A stretch of 12,211 nucleotides of DNA from an uncultured bacterium (lineage in GTDB: Bacteria > Actinomycetota > Coriobacteriia > Coriobacteriales > Coriobacteriaceae): the NCBI GenBank assembly GCA_905215115.1, contig CAJMOP010000057.1, positions 1-12,211 of the forward strand, written 5' to 3'. The notes beneath the pieces are model-generated. The model saw only the letters and a list, made by a program, of their open reading frames with translations. It made no database searches and was not told the origin of the DNA. Shown piece after piece: positions 5,016 to 12,055 of the stretch (positions within the stretch are counted from its first letter, which is position 1; every line of letters begins with the position of its first letter). The translations under genes were made by a program, and so were the position numbers.

Positions 5016-7016
5016 GTGTCCAGATCAACAAGGCAATGCTGCGTTTCGGCTAATAAGAACGACGGCTTTTTGCGTGTGGCGGCGGCGTCGCCGCGGATTC
5101 GCGTGGCCGATGTCGAGGGCAATGCCGAGGTTGCGCTGACGGCTGTTCGTGAGGCTGCCGAGCGCGGCGTTCGCGCGTTGGTACTGCCCGAGCTCAACCT
5201 GTGCGGCTATACCGCGGCCGACCTGTTCCATAACCGCACGCTGCTGCATGCCTGCGAGGCGGCGCTCGTGCGCATTCTCGATAAAACCCGTGAGCTGCCG
5301 ATCGTCTTTACCATCGGTCTTCCCGTCGCAGTGGCCGAAAACATCTACAATTGCGCCGCCGTGTGCTGTGCGGGCGAGCTTTTGGGCCTTACGGCCAAAA
5401 AGTACTTGCCCAACTACGGAGAGTTTTATGAGCGCCGCTGGTTTGCTCCGGCGCCGGCCGATCCCGTGTGGATTGAATTTGCTGGTCAGGGTCCGGTGCC
5501 GCTTGGCTCGGGGCTTGTCTACCGCTGCTGCGATGAAGGTGCCGAGGATCTGGTGCTGGGTGTCGAGGTGTGCGAGGACCTGTGGGTACCGGCGCCCCCC
5601 TCGACCGAGATGGCGCTTGCTGGCGCGACGGTGATCCTCAACCCGTCGGCCTCGGACGAGATTATCGGCAAGGCGGATTACCGCCGCAGCCTCATCTCCA
5701 ACCAGAGTGCGCGCCTGTACTGCGCCTATGCCTACGCGGATGCGAGTGAGGGCGAATCTACGACCGACATGGTCTTTGCGGGCGAGAACCTGATCTACGA
5801 AAACGGCTCCGAGCTCGCCGCGACCAAACTGCTTACTTGCGATATGGCCATCGCCGACGTTGACCTTGACCGCCTGGTTGCCGAGCGCCGTCGTTCGACG
5901 ACGTGGACGCGCGCGGACGATGCGCCGGAGGCCACGGCCGTTGAGTTTTCGTTTGAGGGCGTGTTGGCCGAAGAGCCTGTCCTGCGCGATGCCTGCGATA
6001 TCGACCGCGTTTTCCCGCGCGCGCCCTTTGTACCGGCCGACCATGGTGACCTGGCCGAGCGCTGCGAGACCATCCTCGACCTGCAGACCGCCGGCCTCAA
6101 GACCCGCCTGGCCCATACGGGCACCAAGGCTGCAGTCATCGGTCTTTCGGGCGGCCTTGATTCTACACTGGCACTGCTCGTGACGGTGCGTGCCTTCGAT
6201 GCACTGGGGCTGCCGCGCACGGGTATCACGGCGGTCTCCATGCCCGGCTTTGGCACGACGCATCGCACTAAGTCCAACGCCGAGTCGCTCGCGCGCGACC
6301 TGGGCGTGAGCTTTCGCGAGGTTTCGATCCACGCGGCTGTGGAGCAGCACTTCAAGGACATTGAGCATGATCCGACCGTGCAGGACGTGACCTACGAGAA
6401 CAGCCAGGCCCGCGAGCGTACGCAGATTCTGATGGATCTGGCCAACCAGGCCGGCGGTTTTGTCATCGGCACGGGCGATTTGTCGGAGCTGGCGCTCGGC
6501 TGGGCTACCTATAACGGCGACCACATGAGCATGTACGCCGTCAATGCGAGCGTGCCCAAGACGCTTGTGCGTCATCTGGTGCGCTATGCGGCTGATGTCT
6601 TTGGCGGGCGTATTGCCGAGGTCTTGCTCGACATCCTCGATACGCCGGTGTCCCCTGAGCTTCTGCCGCCCACGGGCGACGGCGAGATTGCGCAGAAGAC
6701 TGAGGATTTGGTGGGCCCGTACGAGTTGCACGACTACTTCCTCTACAACCTGCTGCGTTTTGGCTTTGAGCCGGGCAAGATCTACCGCATGGCGCTCAAG
6801 AGCTTCGAGGACGTCTACGACGCCAAGACCGTCCACACGTGGCTGCGTACGTTCTATCGTCGCTTCTTTGCCCAGCAGTTTAAGCGCAGCTGCCTGCCCG
6901 ATGGTCCCAAGGTGGGCTCGGTGACGCTCAGCCCGCGCGGCGATTGGCGTATGCCGAGTGACGCCAGCTCGCGTCTGTGGCTCGCGCAGATCGACGCGCT
7001 CAATCCAGTTGACTAA
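5016..7016 (+). CDS. nadE: Glutamine-dependent NAD(+) synthetase
   Basis: A 666-residue cytoplasmic enzyme that converts nicotinate adenine dinucleotide to NAD+ with ATP, using ammonia released from glutamine. The N-terminal glutaminase (nitrilase-type) domain shows the catalytic triad as Glu59 (LVLPELNLCGY), Lys128 (AKKYLPNYGEF) and Cys186 (VEVCEDLW). The C-terminal synthetase domain carries the pyrophosphatase-type P-loop SGGLDST at 378-384 and the GTGDLSELALGWATYNGDH region. Full length for the bacterial two-domain form. The GTG start at 5016, with AAGGGG at 5003-5008, is the only reasonable start. It adds about 13 unfamiliar residues before K-N-D-G-F, where homologues usually begin near M-x-D-G-F. 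The usual Met position is AAG (5055-5057). The gene follows the island terminator and must have its own promoter in 4886-5010, but I see no convincing one there. Confidence 0.95.
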   Translation: MSRSTRQCCVSANKNDGFLRVAAASPRIRVADVEGNAEVALTAVREAAERGVRALVLPELNLCGYTAADLFHNRTLLHACEAALVRILDKTRELPIVFTIGLPVAVAENIYNCAAVCCAGELLGLTAKKYLPNYGEFYERRWFAPAPADPVWIEFAGQGPVPLGSGLVYRCCDEGAEDLVLGVEVCEDLWVPAPPSTEMALAGATVILNPSASDEIIGKADYRRSLISNQSARLYCAYAYADASEGESTTDMVFAGENLIYENGSELAATKLLTCDMAIADVDLDRLVAERRRSTTWTRADDAPEATAVEFSFEGVLAEEPVLRDACDIDRVFPRAPFVPADHGDLAERCETILDLQTAGLKTRLAHTGTKAAVIGLSGGLDSTLALLVTVRAFDALGLPRTGITAVSMPGFGTTHRTKSNAESLARDLGVSFREVSIHAAVEQHFKDIEHDPTVQDVTYENSQARERTQILMDLANQAGGFVIGTGDLSELALGWATYNGDHMSMYAVNASVPKTLVRHLVRYAADVFGGRIAEVLLDILDTPVSPELLPPTGDGEIAQKTEDLVGPYELHDYFLYNLLRFGFEPGKIYRMALKSFEDVYDAKTVHTWLRTFYRRFFAQQFKRSCLPDGPKVGSVTLSPRGDWRMPSDASSRLWLAQIDALNPVD

Positions 7017-7044
7017 GGTTGGCTAAATTGAACCAATACGGGGG

Positions 7045-7073
7045 TTGCAAGCGTTACACTTTTGCAATCTGAT
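7045..7073 (+). promoter_or_regulatory. Candidate promoter of the aminotransferase gene, with a repeated TTGCAA palindrome
   Basis: TTGCAA (7045-7050) and TCTGAT (7068-7073) have a 17-base spacer and each matches the sigma-70-type consensus at 4 of 6 positions. TTGCAA is self-complementary and recurs at 7062-7067, just before the -10 element, so the site could also be an operator or form a small hairpin. If used, the transcript would pass through the terminator-like hairpin at 7085-7115 before reaching the gene. Weak match. Confidence 0.25.
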
Positions 7074-7084
7074 GGCCCGTATCG

Positions 7085-7115
7085 CGCGGCGCTCTTGTCG
7101 GAGCGCCGCGTTTTT
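7085..7115 (+). terminator. Terminator hairpin between nadE and the aminotransferase gene
   Basis: CGCGGCGCTC (7085-7094) and GAGCGCCGCG (7101-7110) form a perfect 10-bp GC-rich stem around a six-base loop, followed at once by TTTTT (7111-7115). It lies about 70 bases after the nadE stop and only 19 bases before the next ATG. It can end nadE transcription, but it also sits in the leader of the aminotransferase gene, leaving no room for a promoter downstream of it. Confidence 0.85.
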
Positions 7116-7133
7116 ATATCGGAAGGTGGCACC

Positions 7134-8297
7134 ATGCAGGCATCGCAGCGTCTCGACCGCTTTGGCGCGGAGGTCTTCGCCTCGCTCAACAACAAGCTTC
7201 TCGCGCTGAAGGCCCAGGGCAAGACCATTTACAACATGAGCGTGGGCACGCCCGACTTTAAGCCGTACGACCACGTGGTCGAGGCGCTCACGCAAGCAGC
7301 CCAAGATCCCGAGATGTGGAAGTATGCCCTGCGCGACCTGCCTGAACTCAAACAAGCCGTGTGCGATTACTATGAGCGTCGCTTTGGCGTTTCGGGCATT
7401 ACACCGTCCATGGTGCAGTCGTGCAACGGCACGCAGGAGGGCGTGGGCCATTTGGGCCTGGCCCTGCTCGATCCGGGTGACACCATCCTGGTTCCCGATC
7501 CGTGCTACCCGGTCTTTGAGGCGGGTGCGAAGATTGCCGATGCCAAGCTCGAGTACTATCCGCTGGTTGCCGAGCATAATTACCTGCCCTATGTGGCGGG
7601 TATCGATCCCGAGGTGGCCGATCGTGCCAAGTATATGATCGTATCGCTGCCCGCCAACCCGGTGGGCTCGGTGGGCACGCCCGAGGTCTACGAGGAGATC
7701 ATCGCCTTCGCCCGCGAGCACGACCTGCTCATCGTTCACGACAATGCATACTCCGATATCGTGTTTGACGGTGAGCCGGGCGGCAGCTTCTTGCAGTATC
7801 CCGGTGCGCTCGAGGTGGGCGTGGAGTTTTTCTCGCTCTCCAAGTCGTTTAACGTCACTGGTGCCCGCATCGGCTTTTTGGTCGGCCGCGAGGATGTGGT
7901 CTCTGCCTTTGCCAAACTGCGCGGCCAGATCGACTTTGGCATGTTCTTCCCGATCCAGAAGGCTGCTATCGCCTGTCTGAACGGTCCGCGCGATGAGGTC
8001 GAGGCGCAGCGTCTGAAGTACCAGGAGCGCCGTGATGCCCTGTGCGACGGTCTTGAGAACCTGGGCTGGGAGCGTCCCAACGCGCATGGCTCCATGTTCG
8101 TGTGGGCTAAGCTTCCCGGTGGTCGCACCGATTCCATGGCGTTTTGCGAGGAGCTCATGGAGAAGGCCGGCGTTGTGGTGACGCCGGGCGCGAGCTTTGG
8201 TCCTTCGGGCGAGGGACACGTGCGCATGGCGCTGGTCCTGCCGCCCGATCAGATTGCTTTGGCTGTCGAGGCCATTCGCGAGGCGGGCCTGTATTAG
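7134..8297 (+). CDS. PLP-dependent class I/II aminotransferase, LL-diaminopimelate aminotransferase-like
   Basis: A 387-residue cytoplasmic aminotransferase of fold type I. ATG 7134 is chosen because GGAAGGTGG (7121-7129) precedes it and because an upstream in-frame extension would cross the terminator hairpin. Visible features: substrate and cofactor motifs NMSVGTPDF (34-42) and NGTQEGVGHL (98-107), DPCYPVF (122-128), Asn175 in PANPVGS, Asp203 and Tyr206 in HDNAYSD, the Schiff-base Lys237 in SLSKSFNVTGARIGF, and a C-terminal Arg in GHVRMAL. The pattern around PDPCYPVF, DNAYSDIVFDG and the Lys is closest to DapL-type enzymes. However, DapL usually reads TGWRIGF and this protein has TGARIGF, so the substrate may differ. 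The partial dapH gene at the window end belongs to the acetyl-diaminopimelate branch of lysine synthesis, in which an aminotransferase is needed. Whether this one serves there is open. Confidence 0.9.
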   Translation: MQASQRLDRFGAEVFASLNNKLLALKAQGKTIYNMSVGTPDFKPYDHVVEALTQAAQDPEMWKYALRDLPELKQAVCDYYERRFGVSGITPSMVQSCNGTQEGVGHLGLALLDPGDTILVPDPCYPVFEAGAKIADAKLEYYPLVAEHNYLPYVAGIDPEVADRAKYMIVSLPANPVGSVGTPEVYEEIIAFAREHDLLIVHDNAYSDIVFDGEPGGSFLQYPGALEVGVEFFSLSKSFNVTGARIGFLVGREDVVSAFAKLRGQIDFGMFFPIQKAAIACLNGPRDEVEAQRLKYQERRDALCDGLENLGWERPNAHGSMFVWAKLPGGRTDSMAFCEELMEKAGVVVTPGASFGPSGEGHVRMALVLPPDQIALAVEAIREAGLY

Positions 8298-8440
8298 AAA
8301 GCTATTTCGCCTCGTCAATAGCTCGAAACCGATTTCGTGCAGTTATTTTACGAATTCTGCAAACAATTTCGGTAAACGGTCGATTTTTGGCTGCGAATAG
8401 GAGCATAATCAAAGTCCCGATTGGATGTATTGGGATTACG

Positions 8441-8473
8441 GCAAGCCGCTCGGGTCGTTCCCGGGCGGCTTGC
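8441..8473 (+). promoter_or_regulatory. Strong leader hairpin upstream of ldh
   Basis: GCAAGCCGCTCGGG (8441-8454) pairs with CCCGGGCGGCTTGC (8460-8473) over 14 bp with a single T-G wobble and a TCGTT loop. It lies 15 bases before the ldh Shine-Dalgarno (GGGAG, 8488-8492) and about 145 bases after the aminotransferase stop. It is not followed by a T-run, so an mRNA-stabilising or regulatory leader structure seems more likely than a normal terminator. A CATAAT hexamer at 8404-8409 could be the -10 of an ldh promoter, which would place the hairpin in the 5' UTR. No good -35 was found. Confidence 0.5.
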
Positions 8474-8498
8474 TTGTGGAGAGAGATGGGAGTTTCTA

Positions 8499-9449
8499 AT
8501 GGTTAACGAGAAGAAGGTCGCTATTGTCGGCTGCGGTTTCGTCGGTTCGTCTTCGGCGTTCGCGCTGATGCAGAGCGGTCTGTTCTCCGAGATGGTCCTC
8601 ATCGACGTGGACAAGAACCGCGCCGAGGGTGAGGCTCTGGATATCGCGCACGGCATGACGTTTGCCGAGCCGATGAAGATCTACGCCGGCGATTATTCCG
8701 ATGTCGCCGACGCCGCCATGATCGTCGTCACCGCTGGCGCTGCCCAGAAGCCCGGTGAGACCCGCCTGGACCTGGTCAACAAGAACGTCAACATCTTTAA
8801 GTCCATTATTCCCGAGATTAAGAAGTCTGGCTTCGACGGCATTCTGCTCATCGTCTCCAACCCGGTCGATGTTCTAACCTATGCCGCCATCAAGATGTCC
8901 GGCCTGCCCGAGGGCCATGTCATCGGCTCCGGTACCGTGCTCGACACCGGCCGTCTGCAGCAGATGCTTGGTGCCCACGTTGAGGTCGACCCGCGCGATG
9001 TCCAGGCCTATGTCATGGGTGAGCACGGCGACTCCGAGTTCGTCGCTTGGTCCAGCGCCCAGGTTGCCGGCGTTCCGCTGAACACCTTCTGCGAGCTTCA
9101 CGGTCATCTGGAGCATGAGGCTGCCGAGAAGCGCATCGCCGAGGACGTCAAGAACTCCGCCTACACCATCATCGAGAAGAAGCACGCTACCTACTACGGC
9201 GTCGCCATGGCCGTTAAGCGCATTTGCACCGCCGTCATGCGTGACGAGCAGACCGTTCTGCCCGTCTCCTCGCTCATGGTGGGCGAGTATGGCCTGTCCG
9301 ATCTTGCCATCTCCATGCCGACCGTCGTTGGCCGCGACGGCGTTGTCTGCCGCGTCCCCGTGCCGCTGAACGATGACGAGCAGCATGAGCTTACCGCCTC
9401 CGCCAAGGCCCTCAAGGACATCATCGACAGCGTCGACTTCTCCTGCTAA
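8499..9449 (+). CDS. ldh: L-lactate dehydrogenase
   Basis: A 316-residue NAD-dependent enzyme that reduces pyruvate to L-lactate, regenerating NAD+ during fermentation. ATG 8499 is preceded by GGGAG (8488-8492). The Rossmann motif GCGFVG lies at 11-16, with Asp36 to bind the adenosine ribose. The substrate loop AGAAQKPGETR has Gln83 (lactate type; malate dehydrogenases have Arg here) and Arg89. Asp149 and Arg152 (VLDTGRL) and the catalytic His176 in GEHGDSE are all present. Length and motifs are standard. It has its own leader hairpin and is followed by a clear terminator, so it is probably monocistronic. The abundant GCC, GTC and ATC codons and tight codon bias suggest high expression, fitting a lactate-forming gut anaerobe. 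Confidence 0.97.
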   Translation: MVNEKKVAIVGCGFVGSSSAFALMQSGLFSEMVLIDVDKNRAEGEALDIAHGMTFAEPMKIYAGDYSDVADAAMIVVTAGAAQKPGETRLDLVNKNVNIFKSIIPEIKKSGFDGILLIVSNPVDVLTYAAIKMSGLPEGHVIGSGTVLDTGRLQQMLGAHVEVDPRDVQAYVMGEHGDSEFVAWSSAQVAGVPLNTFCELHGHLEHEAAEKRIAEDVKNSAYTIIEKKHATYYGVAMAVKRICTAVMRDEQTVLPVSSLMVGEYGLSDLAISMPTVVGRDGVVCRVPVPLNDDEQHELTASAKALKDIIDSVDFSC

Positions 9450-9482
9450 ATCCAGCTCTTTTGGGCAACAGGCTACAATGAA

Positions 9483-9516
9483 AGGCGTCCGGTCCACACG
9501 GTCCGGGCGCCTTTTT
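9483..9516 (+). terminator. Intrinsic terminator of ldh
   Basis: AGGCGTCCGG pairs with CCGGGCGCCT (10 bp including one G-T wobble), and two further pairs follow after a T-T mismatch. The stem runs straight into TTTTT (9512-9516). It lies 33 bases after the ldh stop. A TACAAT hexamer at 9474-9479 immediately before the stem resembles a -10 element but lacks a -35. Confidence 0.88.
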
Positions 9517-9546
9517 GGTGCAAAGTAACCTGACCCCAATGCGCCA
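9515..9546 (+). repeat. Dispersed 32-base repeat, copy 1
   Basis: This copy reads TTGGTGCAAAGTAACC, then TGACCCCAATGCGCCA. It matches 28 of 32 positions of the copy at 10728-10759, in the same orientation. Its ends are near-complementary (TTGGTGC against GCGCCA), so the unit is an imperfect inverted repeat around a conserved AACCTGnCCCC centre. It starts within the T-tract of the ldh terminator and ends shortly before the Shine-Dalgarno of the DUF2974 gene. Confidence 0.7.
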
Positions 9547-9563
9547 TAGTTGATGGGAGCGCC

Positions 9564-10724
9564 ATGTCGGATTCGCCTAATTTTTTGACCTATGCCCAGA
9601 CGGTGTTTGACCCGTTTGAGGAACGGCCGTTCTGCGCGGTGGATAGCCTGGTCTTTGCGTGGTTGTCCTATTTGCGTTTGCCGAGTGATATGGCGGAGCT
9701 GACGAACTGGCAGGGCCTAGACGTACGCGAGCTGCTGCGTGCCGAGTGCTACCGGGATATGATTGACGATTTGTGGGACCCAGAGGGGAGCAGGGCCTTG
9801 TTGGAGGCCGTGGCAGCAAGCCCTCGCTACCGTGGCGTGCACGTTTGCGGCTATCGTGCCGTGAGCGATGTGGTGGCGACAGAGCAGTTTGCAGCCATGG
9901 CGTTCCGGTTTCCGGCGGGGTTTAGCTATCTTTCCTTCCGGGGGACCGACAGTACGATTGTGGGCTGGAAAGAGGACTTTAACATGGCATTCCGTTGTCC
10001 TGTGCCGGCCCAGGAATCCGCGGCGCGTTATGTGGACGAGGCGGCGGATGCGATTGACGGGCCGCTTTCGTGCGGAGGTCATTCCAAGGGTGGAAACCTT
10101 GCGGTGTACGGTGCGGCGATGTGCTCCGATGTCGCCCGTGAGCGAATCGAACGGGTGTATTCCCATGATGGTCCGGGCTTCGTCGAGGAGTTTCTGAACG
10201 GCAACGCCTTTGCCGATCTTTCCGGTCGAATCGACAAGACGCTACCTCGGTCGTCGATCTTTGGCATGATGTTCGAGACACAGGAGGACTATGCCATCGT
10301 TGAGAGCACCGAGTTCAGCCTGCTGCAGCACAATCCCTTTAGCTGGGTGGTTGATGGTCGCGACTTCGTGTACTGTGAGCGCCTGTCCGCCGGTGCTCGA
10401 TACGTTGATGGCTCCATTCGCGAGATGCTGCTTGCAGTGTCACCTAGCGAGCGCGAGCGTTTTGTAGATGCGTTGTTCTCCGTGTTTGAGGCTACAGGTG
10501 CTGAGCGGTTTGCGGATATCGCTGGGAATCTGCGCGAGAGCCTGCCCGTGATGCTCCAGACTGCGCAAGGCTTTGACAAGGATACGCGACGCTTTGTCTC
10601 GCAGACTATCGTTGCGATTCTTAAGTGTGCGCTTCTGCCCAAACGTCCCCAGGTCGACATGCCCGCTGCCGGCAAGAGTTTGGCAGAACAGCTCGAGGCT
10701 TGGCAGTCCGAGCTCCTGCGCTAG
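9564..10724 (+). CDS. DUF2974 (Mbeg1-like) alpha/beta-hydrolase
   Basis: A 386-residue protein with a lipase-like alpha/beta-hydrolase core. LSFRGTDSTIVGWKEDF (123-139) matches the 'FRGT..s..gW..D' strand of class 3 lipases. The nucleophile elbow is GGHSKGG (171-177, Ser174). SHDGPGF (200-206) offers Asp202 and LLQHNPFSW (253-261) offers His256 as the rest of a plausible triad. This set is the signature of DUF2974/Mbeg1-like proteins. No signal peptide or membrane segment is seen, so it is probably cytoplasmic. The substrate is unknown, and a lipid- or ester-hydrolase role is inferred from the fold. ATG 9564 has GGGAG at 9555-9559, rather close at four bases. It stands alone between the ldh terminator and the second 32-base repeat. 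Confidence 0.88.
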   Translation: MSDSPNFLTYAQTVFDPFEERPFCAVDSLVFAWLSYLRLPSDMAELTNWQGLDVRELLRAECYRDMIDDLWDPEGSRALLEAVAASPRYRGVHVCGYRAVSDVVATEQFAAMAFRFPAGFSYLSFRGTDSTIVGWKEDFNMAFRCPVPAQESAARYVDEAADAIDGPLSCGGHSKGGNLAVYGAAMCSDVARERIERVYSHDGPGFVEEFLNGNAFADLSGRIDKTLPRSSIFGMMFETQEDYAIVESTEFSLLQHNPFSWVVDGRDFVYCERLSAGARYVDGSIREMLLAVSPSERERFVDALFSVFEATGAERFADIAGNLRESLPVMLQTAQGFDKDTRRFVSQTIVAILKCALLPKRPQVDMPAAGKSLAEQLEAWQSELLR

Positions 10725-10727
10725 CCA

Positions 10728-10760
10728 TTGGTGCAAAGCAACCTGTCCCCGATGCACCAA
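10728..10760 (+). repeat. Dispersed 32-base repeat, copy 2 (better inverted repeat)
   Basis: It starts three bases after the DUF2974 stop codon. The ends TTGGTGC (10728-10734) and GCACCAA (10754-10760) are perfectly complementary and enclose AAAGCAACCTGTCCCCGAT. It differs from copy 1 at four positions, and one of these (GCGCCA in copy 1, GCACCA here) restores end pairing. The pair encloses exactly one gene. There is no T-run after it, so it is not a typical terminator. Confidence 0.7.
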
Positions 10761-10791
10761 TCTTCGATGCGCCTGGGGCGGGCTCGACCGC

Positions 10792-10797
10792 TATACT
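10792..10797 (+). promoter_or_regulatory. Candidate -10 element of the nucleoid-associated protein gene
   Basis: TATACT lies 38 bases before the chosen ATG at 10836 and matches TATAAT at 5 of 6 positions. The region 17 bases upstream (GCGCCT) does not resemble a -35, so a factor-assisted or weak promoter is possible. It lies just downstream of the second 32-base repeat. Confidence 0.35.
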
Positions 10798-10835
10798 GGT
10801 TCGTGCCGAAATCGATCTAGAACGGAATGCCGTAT

Positions 10836-11840
10836 ATGAAAATCAATCATGCGATTCTGCATATCCTGGACTTTGACTCTGCCGTTAACGTCATGAGTCA
10901 ACGCGAGCTCGATATCGAGAGCCGCACCGTGCGTAATTTCGTAACCACGCACCTGCGGCGTGCTCGTACCTCGGCTGATAACAAGCGTGCCACATTTGCC
11001 GAGAACTCCGCATTCGGCGGCGAGCTCAAGGGCTATTTCTTTGGCGAGCGCGAGTTCGTGGACCTGTCGCAGCAGATTGCGGAGTTTATCTCCTCCGAGC
11101 TCACCAAGGCCGAGAAAGCCGAGTCCACTGACGTGCTTGTGGCGGACTTTGATGACGATGAGGATGCCCGCTGGTTTGCCGTGATGCTGCTGGGCTCCAA
11201 GCAGGCTTTTATGCACGAAGTGGGCCGCGAGGAGGGGGAGGTGCGCAACGACATCGCGCGCCACTACGCCATTCTGCCGAACCCCTCGCAAAAGGTGCCG
11301 AGCTATGCCATCGTACGCGCGAGTACCATGGAGATCGGCTACGTGGACAAGAAGCGCAAGATTGCCGGCGAGGACCGTATGCTTATCCCCGATGGCCTGC
11401 TGCAGTGCGACACGGGCGTATCGGGCAAGGAAGTCATCGACACCGTGACGCGCGTGGTCGAGGAAGTCGCCGAGGAGCACGGCGCCAACACGGCCGTGGC
11501 GCTCGCCAAGGTTAAGGCCGCTGTGGCCGAGAAGGTCGAGGATGACGAGGAGCTGCCGCCTTGGGATATCGTCGATGAGGTCTTTGAGGACGAACCGGTT
11601 ATCAAGGAGAGCGTGCGCGCGGCACTGACCGAGGAGAAGGTGCCTGAGCGTGTGCCCGTGGAGCGCAAGCAGGTCGAACGCGCGGCGGTGCGCAATCATA
11701 AGATCCGTACCGACACGGGTATCGAGATCAGCTTCCCGGCCGAGATGGGTTCGAACTCCGAGTACATCGAGTTCGTCAACGAGCCCAACGGCCTCATCTC
11801 CATCGAGCTCAAAAACATCGGCAGCATCGAGAATCGATAA
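10836..11840 (+). CDS. Nucleoid-associated protein, YejK/NA37 family
   Basis: A 334-residue protein beginning MKINHAILHILDFDS, the typical opening of the 37-kDa nucleoid-associated (NdpA/YejK) family, cytoplasmic proteins that associate with the nucleoid. The length is normal for the family. A central Asp/Glu-rich stretch (FDDDEDARWF, about 108-117) and the segment YAILPNPSQKVPSYA also fit. The C-terminal third is acidic and Lys-rich and ends in a compact domain (RTDTGIEISFPAEM, then YIEFVNEPNGLISIELKNIG). ATG 10836 is preferred over the in-frame ATG at 10827 because the only GGA is at 10824-10826, touching the earlier ATG but nine bases before the later one. Function beyond family level cannot be read. 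Confidence 0.88.
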   Translation: MKINHAILHILDFDSAVNVMSQRELDIESRTVRNFVTTHLRRARTSADNKRATFAENSAFGGELKGYFFGEREFVDLSQQIAEFISSELTKAEKAESTDVLVADFDDDEDARWFAVMLLGSKQAFMHEVGREEGEVRNDIARHYAILPNPSQKVPSYAIVRASTMEIGYVDKKRKIAGEDRMLIPDGLLQCDTGVSGKEVIDTVTRVVEEVAEEHGANTAVALAKVKAAVAEKVEDDEELPPWDIVDEVFEDEPVIKESVRAALTEEKVPERVPVERKQVERAAVRNHKIRTDTGIEISFPAEMGSNSEYIEFVNEPNGLISIELKNIGSIENR

Positions 11841-11868
11841 GTTGCGTTACGCCTACAGCGAGAAAGCA

Positions 11869-11905
11869 AAGGCCGAAGCTCTTTGGGGCCTCGGCCTTCT
11901 TGTTT
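11869..11905 (+). terminator. Probable terminator after the nucleoid-protein gene
   Basis: AAGGCCGA (11869-11876) pairs with TCGGCCTT (11891-11898) as a perfect 8-bp stem. A 14-base loop (AGCTCTTTGGGGCC) may pair further. A T-rich but interrupted tail (CTTGTTT) follows. It is 28 bases after the stop codon. Confidence 0.75.
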
Positions 11906-11944
11906 AGGGCTGAATTGCCCCACAGGCTGAGCATAAGTCAGCGA

Positions 11945-12042
11945 AAACGACCCAGAGCGAGCAAGGTGACGTGAAAGAGGAGGGCATTGACCTTTTGGTC
12001 ATGCCCGACGACTGAACGTCAGATTGCCGCTCTGGGGCGTTT
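11945..12042 (+). other. Long multi-part hairpin (about 98 bases), possible structured RNA or inverted-repeat element
   Basis: The outer arms AAACGACCCAGAGCG (11945-11959) and CGCTCTGGGGCGTTT (12028-12042) pair at 14 of 15 positions. Inside, GCAA..TGACGT on the left (11961-11972) faces ACGT..TTGC-type partners on the right. The apex GGGCATTGACC (11982-11992) pairs with GGTCATGCCC (11997-12006) around TTTT, with one bulged T. The three paired blocks are collinear, so the element folds into one long interrupted stem. The strand of transcription is unknown. It contains no ORF and lies between two convergent genes. It could be a small RNA, a palindromic intergenic repeat or a miniature transposable element. 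A gut motif called Collinsella-1 has been described, but I cannot say whether this is it. Confidence 0.55.
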
Positions 12043-12055
12043 GCAGCGTCGGCTA

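Noticed and set aside
5025..6836. 603-codon open frame antisense to nadE
   Set aside because: Shadow of GC-rich codon bias. The sense strand encodes a complete NadE with all catalytic motifs, and the antisense product is low-complexity Arg/His-rich with no recognisable domain.
7023..8318. Long minus-strand frame opposite the aminotransferase, and similar ones opposite ldh (8874-9539) and the nucleoid-protein gene (10791-11699)
   Set aside because: All mirror well-supported genes, have unnatural composition and lack convincing ribosome binding sites.
9474..9479. TACAAT as a -10 element for the DUF2974 gene
   Set aside because: No matching -35, and transcription would start inside the ldh terminator stem.
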